From Osmia lignaria lignaria (taxonomy: Eukaryota; Arthropoda; Insecta; Hymenoptera; Megachilidae): a DNA stretch of 64,000 nucleotides. The stretch covers positions 19,654,001 through 19,718,000 of the forward strand of contig NW_027478158.1 in the NCBI RefSeq assembly GCF_051020975.1, written 5' to 3'. The position numbers and the translations under genes are program-made. Below, piece by piece: positions 11,168-24,691 of this stretch (position 1 is its first letter; the number at the start of each line of letters is the position of its first letter). The notes under the pieces were generated by a model. It was not told where the DNA came from. It was given only the letters and a program-made list of their open reading frames with translations, and searched no databases.

Positions 11168-14100
11168 TTGCAGATTTATCTCAAGGGAAGGGGCCTGACG
11201 GACATATTTCGAGATATTTCTTCTTCTTGTTGTTCTTCTTCTGCACAGCTAAGCTGGAAGTGGCATTTGCAGCGCGCAATAGTGCAGAGCTATCTCAAAG
11301 AAAGGGGCCACGTTGTTTCTGTATCTCTATTATGTTGGTGCGGCTTCGGAACTTTTAAATATCTTGATATATCTCGAGAACTACGCATCTGATCAAAAAA
11401 TATCATAGAACATAAAAAGTAGGAAACTTAATTCTCTACAAAAAAGGTCTCTTAACATTTTCCCATAGCTGGCATCGTTTCCGAGATATTTGCAGATTTA
11501 GCTCAAGGGAAGGGGCCTGACGGACATATTCCGAGATATTGCTTATTCTTGTTGTTCCTCTTCTGCACAGCTAAGCTGGAAGTGGCATTTGCAGGTCGCA
11601 ATAGTGCAGAGTTATCTCAAAGAAAGGGGCCACGGTGTTTCTGTATCTCTATTATGTTGGTGCGGCTTCGGAACTTTTAAATATCTCGATATATCTCGAA
11701 AACTACGCTTCTGATCAAAAAATATCAGAGAACCTAAATTGTAGGAAACTTAATTCTCTACAAAAAAGGTCTCTTAACATTTTGCCATAGCTCGCTTCGT
11801 TTCCGCGATATTTGCAGATTTATCTCAAGGGAAGGGGCCTGACGGACATATTTCGAGATACTTCTTCTTGTTGTTGTTCTTCTTCTGCACAGCTAAGCTG
11901 GAAGTGGCATTTGCAGCGCGCAATAGTGCAGAGTTATCTCAAAGAAAGGGGCCACGGTGTTTCTGTATCTCTATTATGTTAGTGCGGCTTCGGAACTTTT
12001 AAATATCTTGATATATCTCGAGAACTACGCATCTGTTCAAAAAATATCATAGAACATAAAAAGTAGGAATCCTAATTTTCTACAAAAAAGGTCTCTTAAC
12101 ATTTTGCCGTAGCTCGCTTCGTTTCCGAGATATTTGCAGATTTATCTCAAGGGAAGGGGCCTGACGGACATATTTCCAGATATTTCTTCTTCTTGTTGTT
12201 CTTCTTCTGCACAGCTAAGCTGGAAGTGGCATCTGCAGCTGGCAATAGTGCAGAGTTATCTCAAAGAAAGGGGCCACGGTGTTTCTGTATCTCTATTATG
12301 TTGGTGCGGCTTCGGAACTTTTAAATATCTTGATATATCTCGAGAACTACGCATCTGATCAAAAAATATCGTAGAACATAAAAAGTAGGAAACCTAATTT
12401 TCTACAAAAAAGGTCGCTTAACATTTTGCCGTAGCTCGCTTCGTTTCCGAGATATTTGCAGATTTATCTCAAGGGAAGGGGCCTGACGGACATATTTCGA
12501 AATATTTCTTATTCTTGTTGTTCTTCTTCTGCACAGCTAAGCTGGAAGTGGCATTTGCAGCTCGCAATAGTGCAGAGTTATCTCAAAGAAAGGGGCCACG
12601 GTGATTCTGTACCTCTATTATGTTGGTGCAGCTTCGGAGCTTTTAAATATCTTGATATATCTCGAGAACTACGCATCTGATCAAAAAATATCATAGAACA
12701 TAAAAAGTAGGAAACTTAATTCTCTACAAAAAAGGTCTCTTAACATTTTGCCATAGCTCGCTTCGTTTCCGAGATATTTGCAGATTTATCTCAAGGGAAG
12801 GGGCCTGACGGACATATTTCGAGATATTTCTTCTTCTTGTTGTTCTTCTTCTGCACAGCTAAGCTGGAAGTGGCATTTGCAGCGCGCAATAGTGCAGAGC
12901 TATCTCAAAGAAAGGGGCCACGTTGTTTCTGTATCTCTATTATGTTGGTGCGGCGTCGGAACTTTTAAATATCTTGATATATCTCGAGAACTACGCATCT
13001 GATCAAAAAATATCATAGAACGTAAAAAGTAGGAAACTTAATTCTCTACAAAAAAGGTCTCTTAACATTTTCCCATAGCTGGCATCGTTTCCGAGATATT
13101 TGCAGATTTAGCTCAAGGGAAGGGGCCTGACGGACATATTCCGAGATATTTCTTATTCTTGTTGTTCCTCTTCTGCACAGCTAAGCTGGAAGTGGCATTT
13201 GCAGGTCGCAATAGTGCAGAGTTATCTCAAAGAAAGGGGCCACGGTGTTTCTGTATCTCTATTATGTTGGTGCGGCTTCGGAACTTTTAAATATCTCGAT
13301 ATATCTCGAAAACTACGCTTCTGATCAAAAAATATCAGAGAACCTAAATTGTAGGAAACATAATTCTCTACAAAAAAGGTCTCTTAACATTTTGCCATAG
13401 CTCGCTTCGTTTCCGAGATATTTGCAGATTTATCTCAAGGGAAGGGTCCTGACGGACATATTTCGAGATATTTCTTCTTCTTGTTGTTCTTCTTCTGCAC
13501 AGCTAAACTGGAAGTGGCATTTCCAGCTCGCAATCGTGCAGAGTTATCTCAAAGAGAGGGGCCACGGTGTTTCTGTATCTCTATTATGTTGGTGCGGCTT
13601 CGGAACTTTTAAATATCTTGATATATCTCGAGAACTACGCCTCTGATCGAAAAATATCATAGAACATAAAAAGTAGGAAACTTAATTCTCTACAAAAAAG
13701 GTCTCTTAACATTTTGCCATAGCTCGCTTCGTTTCCGAGATATTTACAGATTTATCTCAAGGGAAGGGGCCTGACGGACATATTTCGAGATATTTCTTCG
13801 TCTTGTTGTTCTTCTTCTGCACAGCTAAGCTGGAAGTGGCATTTGCAGCTCGCAATAGTGCAGAGTTATCGCAAAGAAAGGGGCCACGGTGTTTCTGTAT
13901 CTCTATTATGTTGGTGCGGCTTCGGAACTTTTAAATATCTTGATATATCTCGAGAACTACGCATCTGATCAAAAAATATCATAGAACATAAAAAGTAGGA
14001 AACTTAATTCTCTACAAAAAAGGTCTCTTAACATTTTGCCATAGCTCGCTTCGTTTCCGAGATATTTGCAGATTTATCTCAAGGGAAGGGGCCTGACGGA

Positions 14101-16319
14101 CATATTTCGAGATATTTCTTCTTCTTGTTGTTCTTCTTCTGCACAGCTAAGCTGGAAGTGGCATTTGCAGCGCGCAATAGTGCAGAGTTATCTCAAGGAA
14201 AGGGGCCACGGTGTTTCTGTATCTCTATTATGTTGGTGCGGCTTCGGAACTTTTAAATATCTTGATATATCTCGAGAACTACGCATCTGATCAAAAAATA
14301 TCGTAGAACATAAAAAGTAGGAAACCTAATTTTCTACAAAAAAGGTCGCTTAACATTTTGCCGTAGCTCGCTTCGTTTCCGAGATATTTGCAGATTTATC
14401 TCAAGGGAAGGGGCCTGACGGACATATTTCGAGATATTTCTTCTTGTTGTTGTTCTTCTTCTGCACAGCTAAGCTGGAAGTGGCATTTGCAGCGCGCAAT
14501 AGTGCAGAGTTATCTCAAAGAAAGGGGCCACGGTGTTTCTGTATCTCTATTATGTTAGTGCGGCTTCGGAACTTTTAAATATCTTGATATATCTCGAGAA
14601 CTACGCATCTGTTCAAAAAATATCATAGAACATAAAAAGTAGGAATCCTAATTTTCTACAAAAAAGGTCTCTTAACATTTTGCCGTAGCTCGCTTCGTTT
14701 CCGAGATATTTGCAGATTTATCTCAAGGGAAGGGGCCTGACGGACATATTTCCAGATATTTCTTCTTCTTGTTGTTCTTCTTCTGCACAGCTAAGCTGGA
14801 AGTGGCATCTGCAGCTGGCAATAGTGCAGAGTTATCTCAAAGAAAGGGGCCACGGTGTTTCTGTATCTCTATTATGTTGGTGCGGCTTCGGAACTTTTAA
14901 ATATCTTGATATGTCTCGAGAACTACGCATCTGATCAAAAAATATCATAGAACATAAAAAGTAGGAAACTTAATTCTCTACAAAAAAGGTCTCTTAACGT
15001 TTTACAATAGCTCGCTTCGTTTCCGAGATATTTGCAGATTTATCTCAAGGGAAGGGTCCTGACGGACATATTTCGAGATATTTCTTCTTCTTGTTGTTCT
15101 TCTTCTGCACAGCTAAACTGGAAGTGGCATTTCCAACTCGCAATAGTGCAGAGTTATCCCAAAGAAAGGGGCCACGATGTTTCTGTATCTCTATTATGTT
15201 GGTGCGGCTTCGGAACTTTTAAATATCTCGATATATCTCGAAAACTACGCTTCTGATCAAAAAATATCAGAGAACGTAAATTGTAGGAAACATAATTCTC
15301 TACAAAAAAGGTCTCTTAACATTTTGCCATAGCTCGCTTGGTTTCCGAGATATTTGCAGATTTATCTCAAGGGAAGGGGCCTGAGGGACATATTTCGAGA
15401 TATTTCTTCTTCTTGTTGTTCTTCTTCTGCACACCTAAGCTGGAAGTGGCATTTGCAGCTCGCAATAGTGCAGAGTTACCTCAAAGAAAGGGGCCACGGT
15501 GTTTCTGTATCTCTATTATGTTGGTGCCGCTTCGGAACTTTTAAATATCTGGATATATCTCGAGAACTACGCATCTGATCAAAAAATATCATAGAACATA
15601 AAAAGTAGGAAACTTAATTCTCTACAAAAAAGGTCTCTTAAGATTTTGCCATAGCTCGCTTCGTTTCCGAGATATTTGCAGATTTATCTCAAGGGAAGGG
15701 GCCTGACGGACATATTTCGAGATATTTCTTCTTCTTGTTGTTCTTCTTCTGCACAGCTAAGCTGGAAGTGGCATTTGCAGCGCGCAATAGTGCAGAGTTA
15801 TCTCAAGGAAAGGGGCCACGGTGTTTCTGTATCTCTATTATGTTGGTGCGGCTTCGGAACTTTTAAATATCTTGATATATCTCGAGAACTACGCATCTGA
15901 TCAAAAAATATCGTAGAACATAAAAAGTAGGAAACCTAATTTTCTACAAAAAAGGTCGCTTAACATTTTGCCGTAGCTCGCTTCGTTTCCGAGATATTTG
16001 CAGATTTATCTCAAGGGAAGGGGCCTGACGGACATATTTCGAAATATTTCTTATTCTTGTTGTTCTTCTTCTGCACAGCTAAGCTGGAAGTGGCATTTGC
16101 AGCTCGCAATAGTGCAGAGTTATCTCAAAGAAAGGGGCCACGGTGTTTCTGTACCTCTATTATGTTGGTGCAGCTTCGGAGCTTTTAAATATCTTGATAT
16201 ATCTCGAGAACTACGCATCTGATCAAAAAATATCATAGAACATAAAAAGTAGGAAACTTAATTCTCTACAAAAAAGGTCTCTTAACATTTTGCCATAGCT
16301 CGCTTCGTTTCCGAGATAT
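11168..16319 (+). repeat. Zone B 16-mer HOR, copy 2 (5,152 bp)
   Basis: Each of the sixteen units matches its partner 5,152 bp upstream in class and order, including rare marks such as GTGATTCTG (7304 and 12456), GGCGTCGG (7626 and 12778), ATATGTCTC (9558 and 14710) and TTTTACAATAG (before 9880 and 15032). Differences I spotted are single bases: GATATTTC against GATACTTC in the TTAGTGC unit, AAGCAGG against AAGTAGG, and TTCTGAACAG against TTCTGCACAG. Copies this similar point to recent amplification. Confidence 0.93.
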
Positions 16320-18895
16320 TTGCAGATTTATCTCAAGGGAAGGGGCCTGACGGACATATTTCGAGATATTTCTTCTTCTTGTTGTTCTTCTTCTGCACAG
16401 CTAAGCTGGAAGTGGCATTTCCAGCGCGCAATAGTGCAGAGCTATCTCAAAGAAAGGGGCCACGTTGTTTCTGTATCTCTATTATGTTGGTGCGGCTTCG
16501 GAACTTTTAAATATCTTGATATATCTCGAGAACTACGCATCTGATCAAAAAATATCATAGAACATAAAAAGTAGGAAACTTAATTCTCTACAAAAAAGGT
16601 CTCTTAACATTTTCCCATAGCTGGCATCGTTTCCGAGATATTTGCAGATTTAGCTCAAGGGAAGGGGCCTGACGGACATATTCCGAGATATTGCTTATTC
16701 TTGTTGTTCCTCTTCTGCACAGCTAAGCTGGAAGTGGCATTTGCAGGTCGCAATAGTGCAGAGTTATCTCAAAGAAAGGGGCCACGGTGTTTCTGTATCT
16801 CTATTATGTTGGTGCGGCTTCGGAACTTTTAAATATCTCGATATATCTCGAAAACTACGCTTCTGATCAAAAAATATCAGAGAACCTAAATTGTAGGAAA
16901 CTTAATTCTCTACAAAAAAGGTCTCTTAACATTTTGCCATAGCTCGCTTCGTTTCCGCGATATTTGCAGATTTATCTCAAGGGAAGGGGCCTGACGGACA
17001 TATTTCGAGATACTTCTTCTTGTTGTTGTTCTTCTTCTGCACAGCTAAGCTGGAAGTGGCATTTGCAGCGCGCAATAGTGCAGAGTTATCTCAAAGAAAG
17101 GGGCCACGGTGTTTCTGTATCTCTATTATGTTAGTGCGGCTTCGGAACTTTTAAATATCTTGATATATCTCGAGAACTACGCATCTGTTCAAAAAATATC
17201 ATAGAACATAAAAAGTAGGAATCCTAATTTTCTACAAAAAAGGTCTCTTAACATTTTGCCGTAGCTCGCTTCGTTTCCGAGATATTTGCAGATTTATCTC
17301 AAGGGAAGGGGCCTGACGGACATATTTCCAGATATTTCTTCTTCTTGTTGTTCTTCTTCTGCACAGCTAAGCTGGAAGTGGCATCTGCAGCTGGCAATAG
17401 TGCAGAGTTATCTCAAAGAAAGGGGCCACGGTGTTTCTGTATCTCTATTATGTTGGTGCGGCTTCGGAACTTTTAAATATCTTGATATATCTCGAGAACT
17501 ACGCATCTGATCAAAAAATATCATAGAACATAAAAAGTAGGAAACTTAATTCTCTACAAAAAAGGTCTCTTAACATTTTCCCATAGCTGGCATCGTTTCC
17601 GAGATATTTGCAGATTTAGCTCAAGGGAAGGGGCCTGACGGACATATTCCGAGATATCTCTTATTCTTGTTGTTCCTCTTCTGCACAGCTAAGCTGGAAG
17701 TGGCATTTGCAGGTCGCAATAGTGCAGAGTTATCTCAAAGAAAGGGGCCACGGTGTTTCTGTATCTCTATTATGTTGGTGCGGCTTCGGAACTTTTAAAT
17801 ATCTCGATATATCTCGAAAACTACGCTTCTGATCAAAAAATATCAGAGAACCTAAATTGTAGGAAACATAATTCTCTACAAAAAAGGTCTCTTAACATTT
17901 TGCCATAGCTCGCTTCGTTTCCGAGATATTTGCAGATTTATCTCAAGGGAAGGGTCCTGACGGACATATTTCGAGATATTTCTTCTTCTTGTTGTTCTTC
18001 TTCTGCACAGCTAAACTGGAAGTGGCATTTCCAGCTCGCAATCGTGCAGAGTTATCTCAAAGAGAGGGGCCACGGTGTTTCTGTATCTCTATTATGTTGG
18101 TGCGGCTTCGGAACTTTTAAATATCTTGATATATCTCGAGAACTACGCCTCTGATCGAAAAATATCATAGAACATAAAAAGTAGGAAACTTAATTCTCTA
18201 CAAAAAAGGTCTCTTAACATTTTGCCATAGCTCGCTTCGTTTCCGAGATATTTACAGATTTATCTCAAGGGAAGGGGCCTGACGGACATATTTCGAGATA
18301 TTTCTTCGTCTTGTTGTTCTTCTTCTGCACAGCTAAGCTGGAAGTGGCATTTGCAGCTCGCAATAGTGCAGAGTTATCGCAAAGAAAGGGGCCACGGTGT
18401 TTCTGTATCTCTATTATGTTGGTGCGGCTTCGGAACTTTTAAATATCTTGATATATCTCGAGAACTACGCATCTGATCAAAAAATATCATAGAACACAAA
18501 AAGTAGGAAACTTAATTCTCTACAAAAAAGGTCTCTTAACATTTTGCCATAGCTCGCTTCGTTTCCGAGATATTTGCAGATTTATCTCAAGGGAAGGGGC
18601 CTGACGGACATATTTCGAGATATTTCTTCTTCTTGTTGTTCTTCTTCTGCACAGCTAAGCTGGAAGTGGCATTTGCAGCGCGCAATAGTGCAGAGTTATC
18701 TCAAGGAAAGGGGCCACGGTGTTTCTGTATCTCTATTATGTTGGTGCGGCTTCGGAACTTTTAAATATCTTGATATATCTCGAGAACTACGCATCTGATC
18801 AAAAAATATCGTAGAACATAAAAAGTAGGAAACCTAATTTTCTACAAAAAAGGTCGCTTAACATTTTGCCGTAGCTCGCTTCGTTTCCGAGATAT
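16320..18895 (+). repeat. Zone B 16-mer HOR, copy 3 with a two-monomer deletion
   Basis: From 16,320 to about 17,520 the sequence follows 11,168-12,368 at an offset of 5,152. After that, units 17608, 17930, 18252 and 18574 follow 13100-14387 at an offset of 4,508, which is 14 monomers. The counterparts of 12456 and 12778 are missing. The switch occurs in the tail of unit 17286, which reads TATCATAG with CTTAATTC, where copy 2 at that place reads TATCGTAG with CCTAATTTTC. This is an exact 644-bp in-register deletion. Confidence 0.88.
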
Positions 18896-19539
18896 TTGCA
18901 GATTTATCTCAAGGGAAGGGGCCTGACGGACATATTTCGAAATATTTCTTATTCTTGTTGTTCTTCTTCTGCACAGCTAAGCTGGAAGTGGCATTTGCAG
19001 CTCGCAATAGTGCAGAGTTATCTCAAAGAAAGGGGCCACGGTGTTTCTGTACCTCTATTATGTTGGTGCAGCTTCGGAGCTTTTAAATATCTTGATATAT
19101 CTCGAGAACTACGCATCTGATCAAAAAATATCATAGAACATAAAAAGGAGGAAACTTAATTCTCTACAAAAAAGGTCTCTTAACATTTTGCCATAGCTCG
19201 CTTCGTTTCCGAGATATTTGCAGATTTATGTCAAGGGAAGGGGCCTTTCGGACATATTTCGAGATATTTCTTCTTCTTGTTGTTCTTCTTCTGCACAGCT
19301 AAGCTGGAAGTGGCATTTGCAGCTCGCAATAGTGCAGAGTTATCTCAAAGAAAGGGGCCACGGTGTTTCTGTATCTCTATTATGTTGGTGCGGCTTCGGA
19401 ACTTTTAAATATCTTGATATATCTCGAGAACTACGCATCTGTTCAAAAAATATCATAGAGCATAAAAAGTAGGAATCCTAATTTTCTACAAAAAAGGTCT
19501 CTTAACATTTTGCCGTAGCTCGCTTCGTTTCCGAGATAT

Positions 19540-20827
19540 TTGCAGATTTATCTCAAGGGAAGGGGCCTGACGGACATATTTCCAGATATTTCTTCTTCTT
19601 GTTGTTCTTCTTCTGCACAGCTAAGCTGGAAGTGGCATCTGCAGCTGGCAATAGTGCAGAGTTATCTCAAAGAAAGGGGCCACGGTGTTTCTGTATCTCT
19701 ATTATGTTGGTGCGGCTTCGGAACTTTTAAATATCTTGATATATCTCGAGAACTACGCATCTGATCAAAAAATATCATAGAACATAAAAAGTAGGAAACT
19801 TAATTCTCTACAAAAAAGGTCTCTTAACGTTTTACAATAGCTCGCTTCGTTTCCGAGATATTTGCAGATTTATCTCAAGGGAAGGGTCCTGACGGACATA
19901 TTTCGAGATATTTCTTCTTCTTGTTGTTCTTCTTCTGCACAGCTAAACTGGAAGTGGCATTTCCAACTCGCAATAGTGCAGAGTTATCCCAAAGAAAGGG
20001 GCCACGATGTTTCTGTATCTCTATTATGTTGGTGCGGCTTCGGAACTTTTAAATATCTCGATATATCTCGAAAACTACGCTTCTGATCAAAAAATATCAG
20101 AGAACGTAAATTGTAGGAAACATAATTCTCTACAAAAAAGGTCTCTTAACATTTTGCCATAGCTCGCTTGGTTTCCGAGATATTTGCAGATTTATCTCAA
20201 GGGAAGGGGCCTGAGGGACATATTTCGAGATATTTCTTCTTCTTGTTGTTCTTCTTCTGCACACCTAAGCTGGAAGTGGCATTTGCAGCTCGCAATAGTG
20301 CAGAGTTACCTCAAAGAAAGGGGCCACGGTGTTTCTGTATCTCTATTATGTTGGTGCCGCTTCGGAACTTTTAAATATCTGGATATATCTCGAGAACTAC
20401 GCATCTGATCAAAAAATATCATAGAACATAAAAAGTAGGAAACTTAATTCTCTACAAAAAAGGTCTCTTAAGATTTTGCCATAGCTCGCTTCGTTTCCGA
20501 GATATTTGCAGATTTATCTCAAGGGAAGGGGCCTGACGGACATATTTCGAGATATTTCTTCTTCTTGTTGTTCTTCTTCTGCACAGCTAAGCTGGAAGTG
20601 GCATTTGCAGCGCGCAATAGTGCAGAGTTATCTCAAAGAAAGGGGCCACGGTGTTTCTGTATCTCTATTATGTTAGTGCGGCTTCGGAACTTTTAAATAT
20701 CTTGATATATCTCGAGAACTACGCATCTGTTCAAAAAATATCATAGAGCATAAAAAGTAGGAATCCTAATTTTCTACAAAAAAGGTCTCTTAACATTTTG
20801 CCGTAGCTCGCTTCGTTTCCGAGATAT
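19540..20827 (+). repeat. 4-mer block, first copy (1,288 bp)
   Basis: Units 19540 (ATTTCCAGATATT), 19862 (TTATCCCAAAG), 20184 (CACACCTAAGC) and 20506 (GCGCGC). The same order makes up 9,558-10,845 and 14,710-15,997 of the 16-mer, and it is repeated immediately to the right at 20,828. Confidence 0.88.
20506..20827 (+). repeat. Hybrid (recombinant) monomer
   Basis: The left side follows the 10524/15676 type: it is preceded by CTTAAGATTTTGCC and carries GCGCGC. The right side follows the 9236/14388 type: TTAGTGCGG, then CTGTTCAAAA and GGAATCC. It also shares the rare CATAGAGCAT with the end of unit 19218. The switch lies between the GCGCGC and TTAGTGC markers. It marks the junction formed by unequal exchange when the 4-mer block was duplicated, or a conversion tract. 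Confidence 0.8.
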
Positions 20828-22115
20828 TTGCAGATTTATCTCAAGGGAAGGGGCCTGACGGACATATTTCCAGATATTTCTTCTTCTTGTTGTTCTTCTT
20901 CTGCACAGCTAAGCTGGAAGTGGCATCTGCAGCTGGCAATAGTGCAGAGTTATCTCAAAGAAAGGGGCCACGGTGTTTCTGTATCTCTATTATGTTGGTG
21001 CGGCTTCGGAACTTTTAAATATCTTGATATATCTCGAGAACTACGCATCTGATCAAAAAATATCATAGAACATAAAAAGTAGGAAACTTAATTCTCTACA
21101 AAAAAGGTCTCTTAACGTTTTACAATAGCTCGCTTCGTTTCCGAGATATTTGCAGATTTATCTCAAGGGAAGGGTCCTGACGGACATATTTCGAGATATT
21201 TCTTCTTCTTGTTGTTCTTCTTCTGCACAGCTAAACTGGAAGTGGCATTTCCAACTCGCAATAGTGCAGAGTTATCCCAAAGAAAGGGGCCACGATGTTT
21301 CTGTATCTCTATTATGTTGGTGCGGCTTCGGAACTTTTAAATATCTCGATATATCTCGAAAACTACGCTTCTGATCAAAAAATATCAGAGAACGTAAATT
21401 GTAGGAAACATAATTCTCTACAAAAAAGGTCTCTTAACATTTTGCCATAGCTCGCTTGGTTTCCGAGATATTTGCAGATTTATCTCAAGGGAAGGGGCCT
21501 GAGGGACATATTTCGAGATATTTCTTCTTCTTGTTGTTCTTCTTCTGCACACCTAAGCTGGAAGTGGCATTTGCAGCTCGCAATAGTGCAGAGTTACCTC
21601 AAAGAAAGGGGCCACGGTGTTTCTGTATCTCTATTATGTTGGTGCCGCTTCGGAACTTTTAAATATCTGGATATATCTCGAGAACTACGCATCTGATCAA
21701 AAAATATCATAGAACATAAAAAGTAGGAAACTTAATTCTCTACAAAAAAGGTCTCTTAAGATTTTGCCATAGCTCGCTTCGTTTCCGAGATATTTGCAGA
21801 TTTATCTCAAGGGAAGGGGCCTGACGGACATATTTCGAGATATTTCTTCTTCTTGTTGTTCTTCTTCTGCACAGCTAAGCTGGAAGTGGCATTTGCAGCG
21901 CGCAATAGTGCAGAGTTATCTCAAGGAAAGGGGCCACGGTGTTTCTGTATCTCTATTATGTTGGTGCGGCTTCGGAACTTTTAAATATCTTGATATATCT
22001 CGAGAACTACGCATCTGATCAAAAAATATCGTAGAACATAAAAAGTAGGAAACCTAATTTTCTACAAAAAAGGTCGCTTAACATTTTGCCGTAGCTCGCT
22101 TCGTTTCCGAGATAT
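20828..22115 (+). repeat. 4-mer block, second copy (1,288 bp)
   Basis: Units 20828, 21150, 21472 and 21794 repeat the preceding 1,288 bp unit for unit. The fourth units differ: 21794 is the ordinary GCGCGC unit with CTCAAGGAAAGG, while 20506 is a hybrid. Confidence 0.88.
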
Positions 22116-24691
22116 TTGCAGATTTATCTCAAGGGAAGGGGCCTGTCGGACATATTTCGAAATATTTCTTATTCTTGTTGTTCTTCTTCTGCACAGCTAA
22201 GCTGGAAGTGGCATTTGCAGCTCGCAATAGTGCAGAGTTATCTCAAAGAGAGGGGCCACGGTGTTTCTGTATCTCTATTATGTTGGTGCGGCTTCGGAAC
22301 TTTTAAATATCTTGATATATCTCGAGAACTACGCATCTGATCAAAAAATATCATAGAACATAAAAAGTAGGAAACTTAATTCTCTACAAAAAAGGTCTCT
22401 TAACATTTTGCCATAGCTCGCTTCGTTTCCGAGATATTTGCAGATTTATCTCAAGGGAAGGGGCCTGGCGGACATATTTCGAGATATTTCTTCTTCTTGT
22501 TGTTCTTCTTCTGCACAGCTAAGCTGGAAGTGGCATTTGCAGCGCGCAATAGTGCAGAGTTATCTCAAGGAAAGGGGCCACGGTGTTTCTGTATCTCTAT
22601 TATGTTGGTGCGGCTTCGGAACTTTTAAATATCTTGATATATCTCGAGAACTACGCATCTGATCAAAAAATATCGTAGAACATAAAAAGTAGGAAACCTA
22701 ATTTTCTACAAAAAAGGTCGCTTAACATTTTGCCGTAGCTCGCTTCGTTTCCGAGATATTTGCAGATTTATCTCAAGGGAAGGGGCCTGACGGACATATT
22801 TCGAAATATTTCTTATTCTTGTTGTTCTTCTTCTGCACAGCTAAGCTGGAAGTGGCATTTGCAGCTCGCAATAGTGCAGAGTTATCTCAAAGAAAGGGGC
22901 CACGGTGTTTCTGTACCTCTATTATGTTGGTGCAGCTTCGGAGCTTTTAAATATCTTGATATATCTCGAGAACTACGCATCTGATCAAAAAATATCATAG
23001 AACATAAAAAGTAGGAAACTTAATTCTCTACAAAAAAGGTCTCTTAACATTTTGCCATAGCTCGCTTCGTTTCCGAGATATTTGCAGATTTATCTCAAGG
23101 GAAGGGGCCTGACGGACATATTTCGAGATATTTCTTCTTCTTGTTGTTCTTCTTCTGCACAGCTAAGCTGGAAGTGGCATTTGCAGCGCGCAATAGTGCA
23201 GAGTTATCTCAAAGAAAGGGGCCACGTTGTTTCTGTATCTCTATTATGTTGGTGCGGCTTCGGAACTTTTAAATATCTTGATATATCTCGAGAACTACGC
23301 ATCTGATCAAAAAATATCGTAGAACATAAAAAGTAGGAAACTTAATTCTCTACAAAAAAGGTCTCTTAACATTTTCCCATAGCTGGCATCGTTTCCGAGA
23401 TATTTGCAGATTTAGCTCAAGGGAAGGGGCCTGACGGACATATTCCGAGATATTTCTTATTCTTGTTGTTCCTCTTCTGCACAGCTAAGCTGGAAGTGGC
23501 ATTTGCAGGTCGCAATAGTGCAGAGTTATCTCAAAGAAAGGGGCCACGGTGTTTCTGTATCTCTATTATGTTGGTGCGGCTTCGGAACTTTTAAATATCT
23601 CGATATATCTCGAAAACTACGCTTCTGATCAAAAAATATCAGAGAACCTAAATTGTAGGAAACATAATTCTCTACAAAAAAGGTCTCTTAACATTTTGCC
23701 ATAGCTCGCTTCGTTTCCGAGATATTTGCAGATTTATCTCAAGGGAAGGGTCCTGACGGACATATTTCGAGATATTTCTTCTTCTTGTTGTTCTTCTTCT
23801 GCACAGCTAAACTGGAAGTGGCATTTCCAGCTCGCAATCGTGCAGAGTTATCTCAAAGAGAGGGGCCACGGTGTTTCTGTATCTCTATTATGTTGGTGCG
23901 GCTTCGGAACTTTTAAATATCTTGATATATCTCGAGAACTACGCCTCTGATCGAAAAATATCATAGAACATAAAAAGTAGGAAACTTAATTCTCTACAAA
24001 AAAGGTCTCTTAACATTTTGCCATAGCTCGCTTCGTTTCCGAGATATTTACAGATTTATCTCAAGGGAAGGGGCCTGACGGACATATTTCGAGATATTTC
24101 TTCGTCTTGTTGTTCTTCTTCTGCACAGCTAAGCTGGAAGTGGCATTTGCAGCTCGCAATAGTGCAGAGTTATCGCAAAGAAAGGGGCCACGGTGTTTCT
24201 GTATCTCTATTATGTTGGTGCGGCTTCGGAACTTTTAAATATCTTGATATATCTCGAGAACTACGCATCTGATCAAAAAATATCATAGAACATAAAAAGT
24301 AGGAAACCTAATTTTCTACAAAAAAGGTCTCTTAACATTTTGCCGTAGCTCGCTTCGTTTCCGAGATATTTGCAGATTTATCTCAAGGGAAGGGGCCTGA
24401 CGGACATATTTCGAAATATTTCTTATTCTTGTTGTTCTTCTTCTGCACAGCTAAGCTGGAAGTGGCATTTGCAGCTCGCAATAGTGCAGAGTTATCTCAA
24501 AGAAAGGGGCCACGGTGTTTCTGTACCTCTATTATGTTGGTGCAGCTTCGGAGCTTTTAAATATCTTGATATATCTCGAGAACTACGCATCTGATCAAAA
24601 AATATCATAGAACATGAAAAGTAGGAAACTTAATTCTCTACAAAGAAGGTCTCTTAACATTTTGCCATAGCTCGCTTCGTTTCCGAGATAT

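Larger units (their letters stand above)
18896..24691 (+). repeat. Zone B distal part: rearranged 16-mer blocks
   Basis: Unit types of the 16-mer continue in a different order. They are the AAATATTTCTTATTC type (18896, 22116, 22760, 24370), a single unusual unit (19218, with TTTATGTCAAGG and CCTTTCGG), two successive 4-mer blocks (19540-22115), GCGCGC units (21794, 22438, 23082), then the TTTAGCTC, AGAGAGG and ATTTACAG units (23404, 23726, 24048). Unit 22116 combines the left half of the TTATTC type with an ordinary right half. The 16-mer order has been broken here by block duplication and exchange. Confidence 0.85.
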
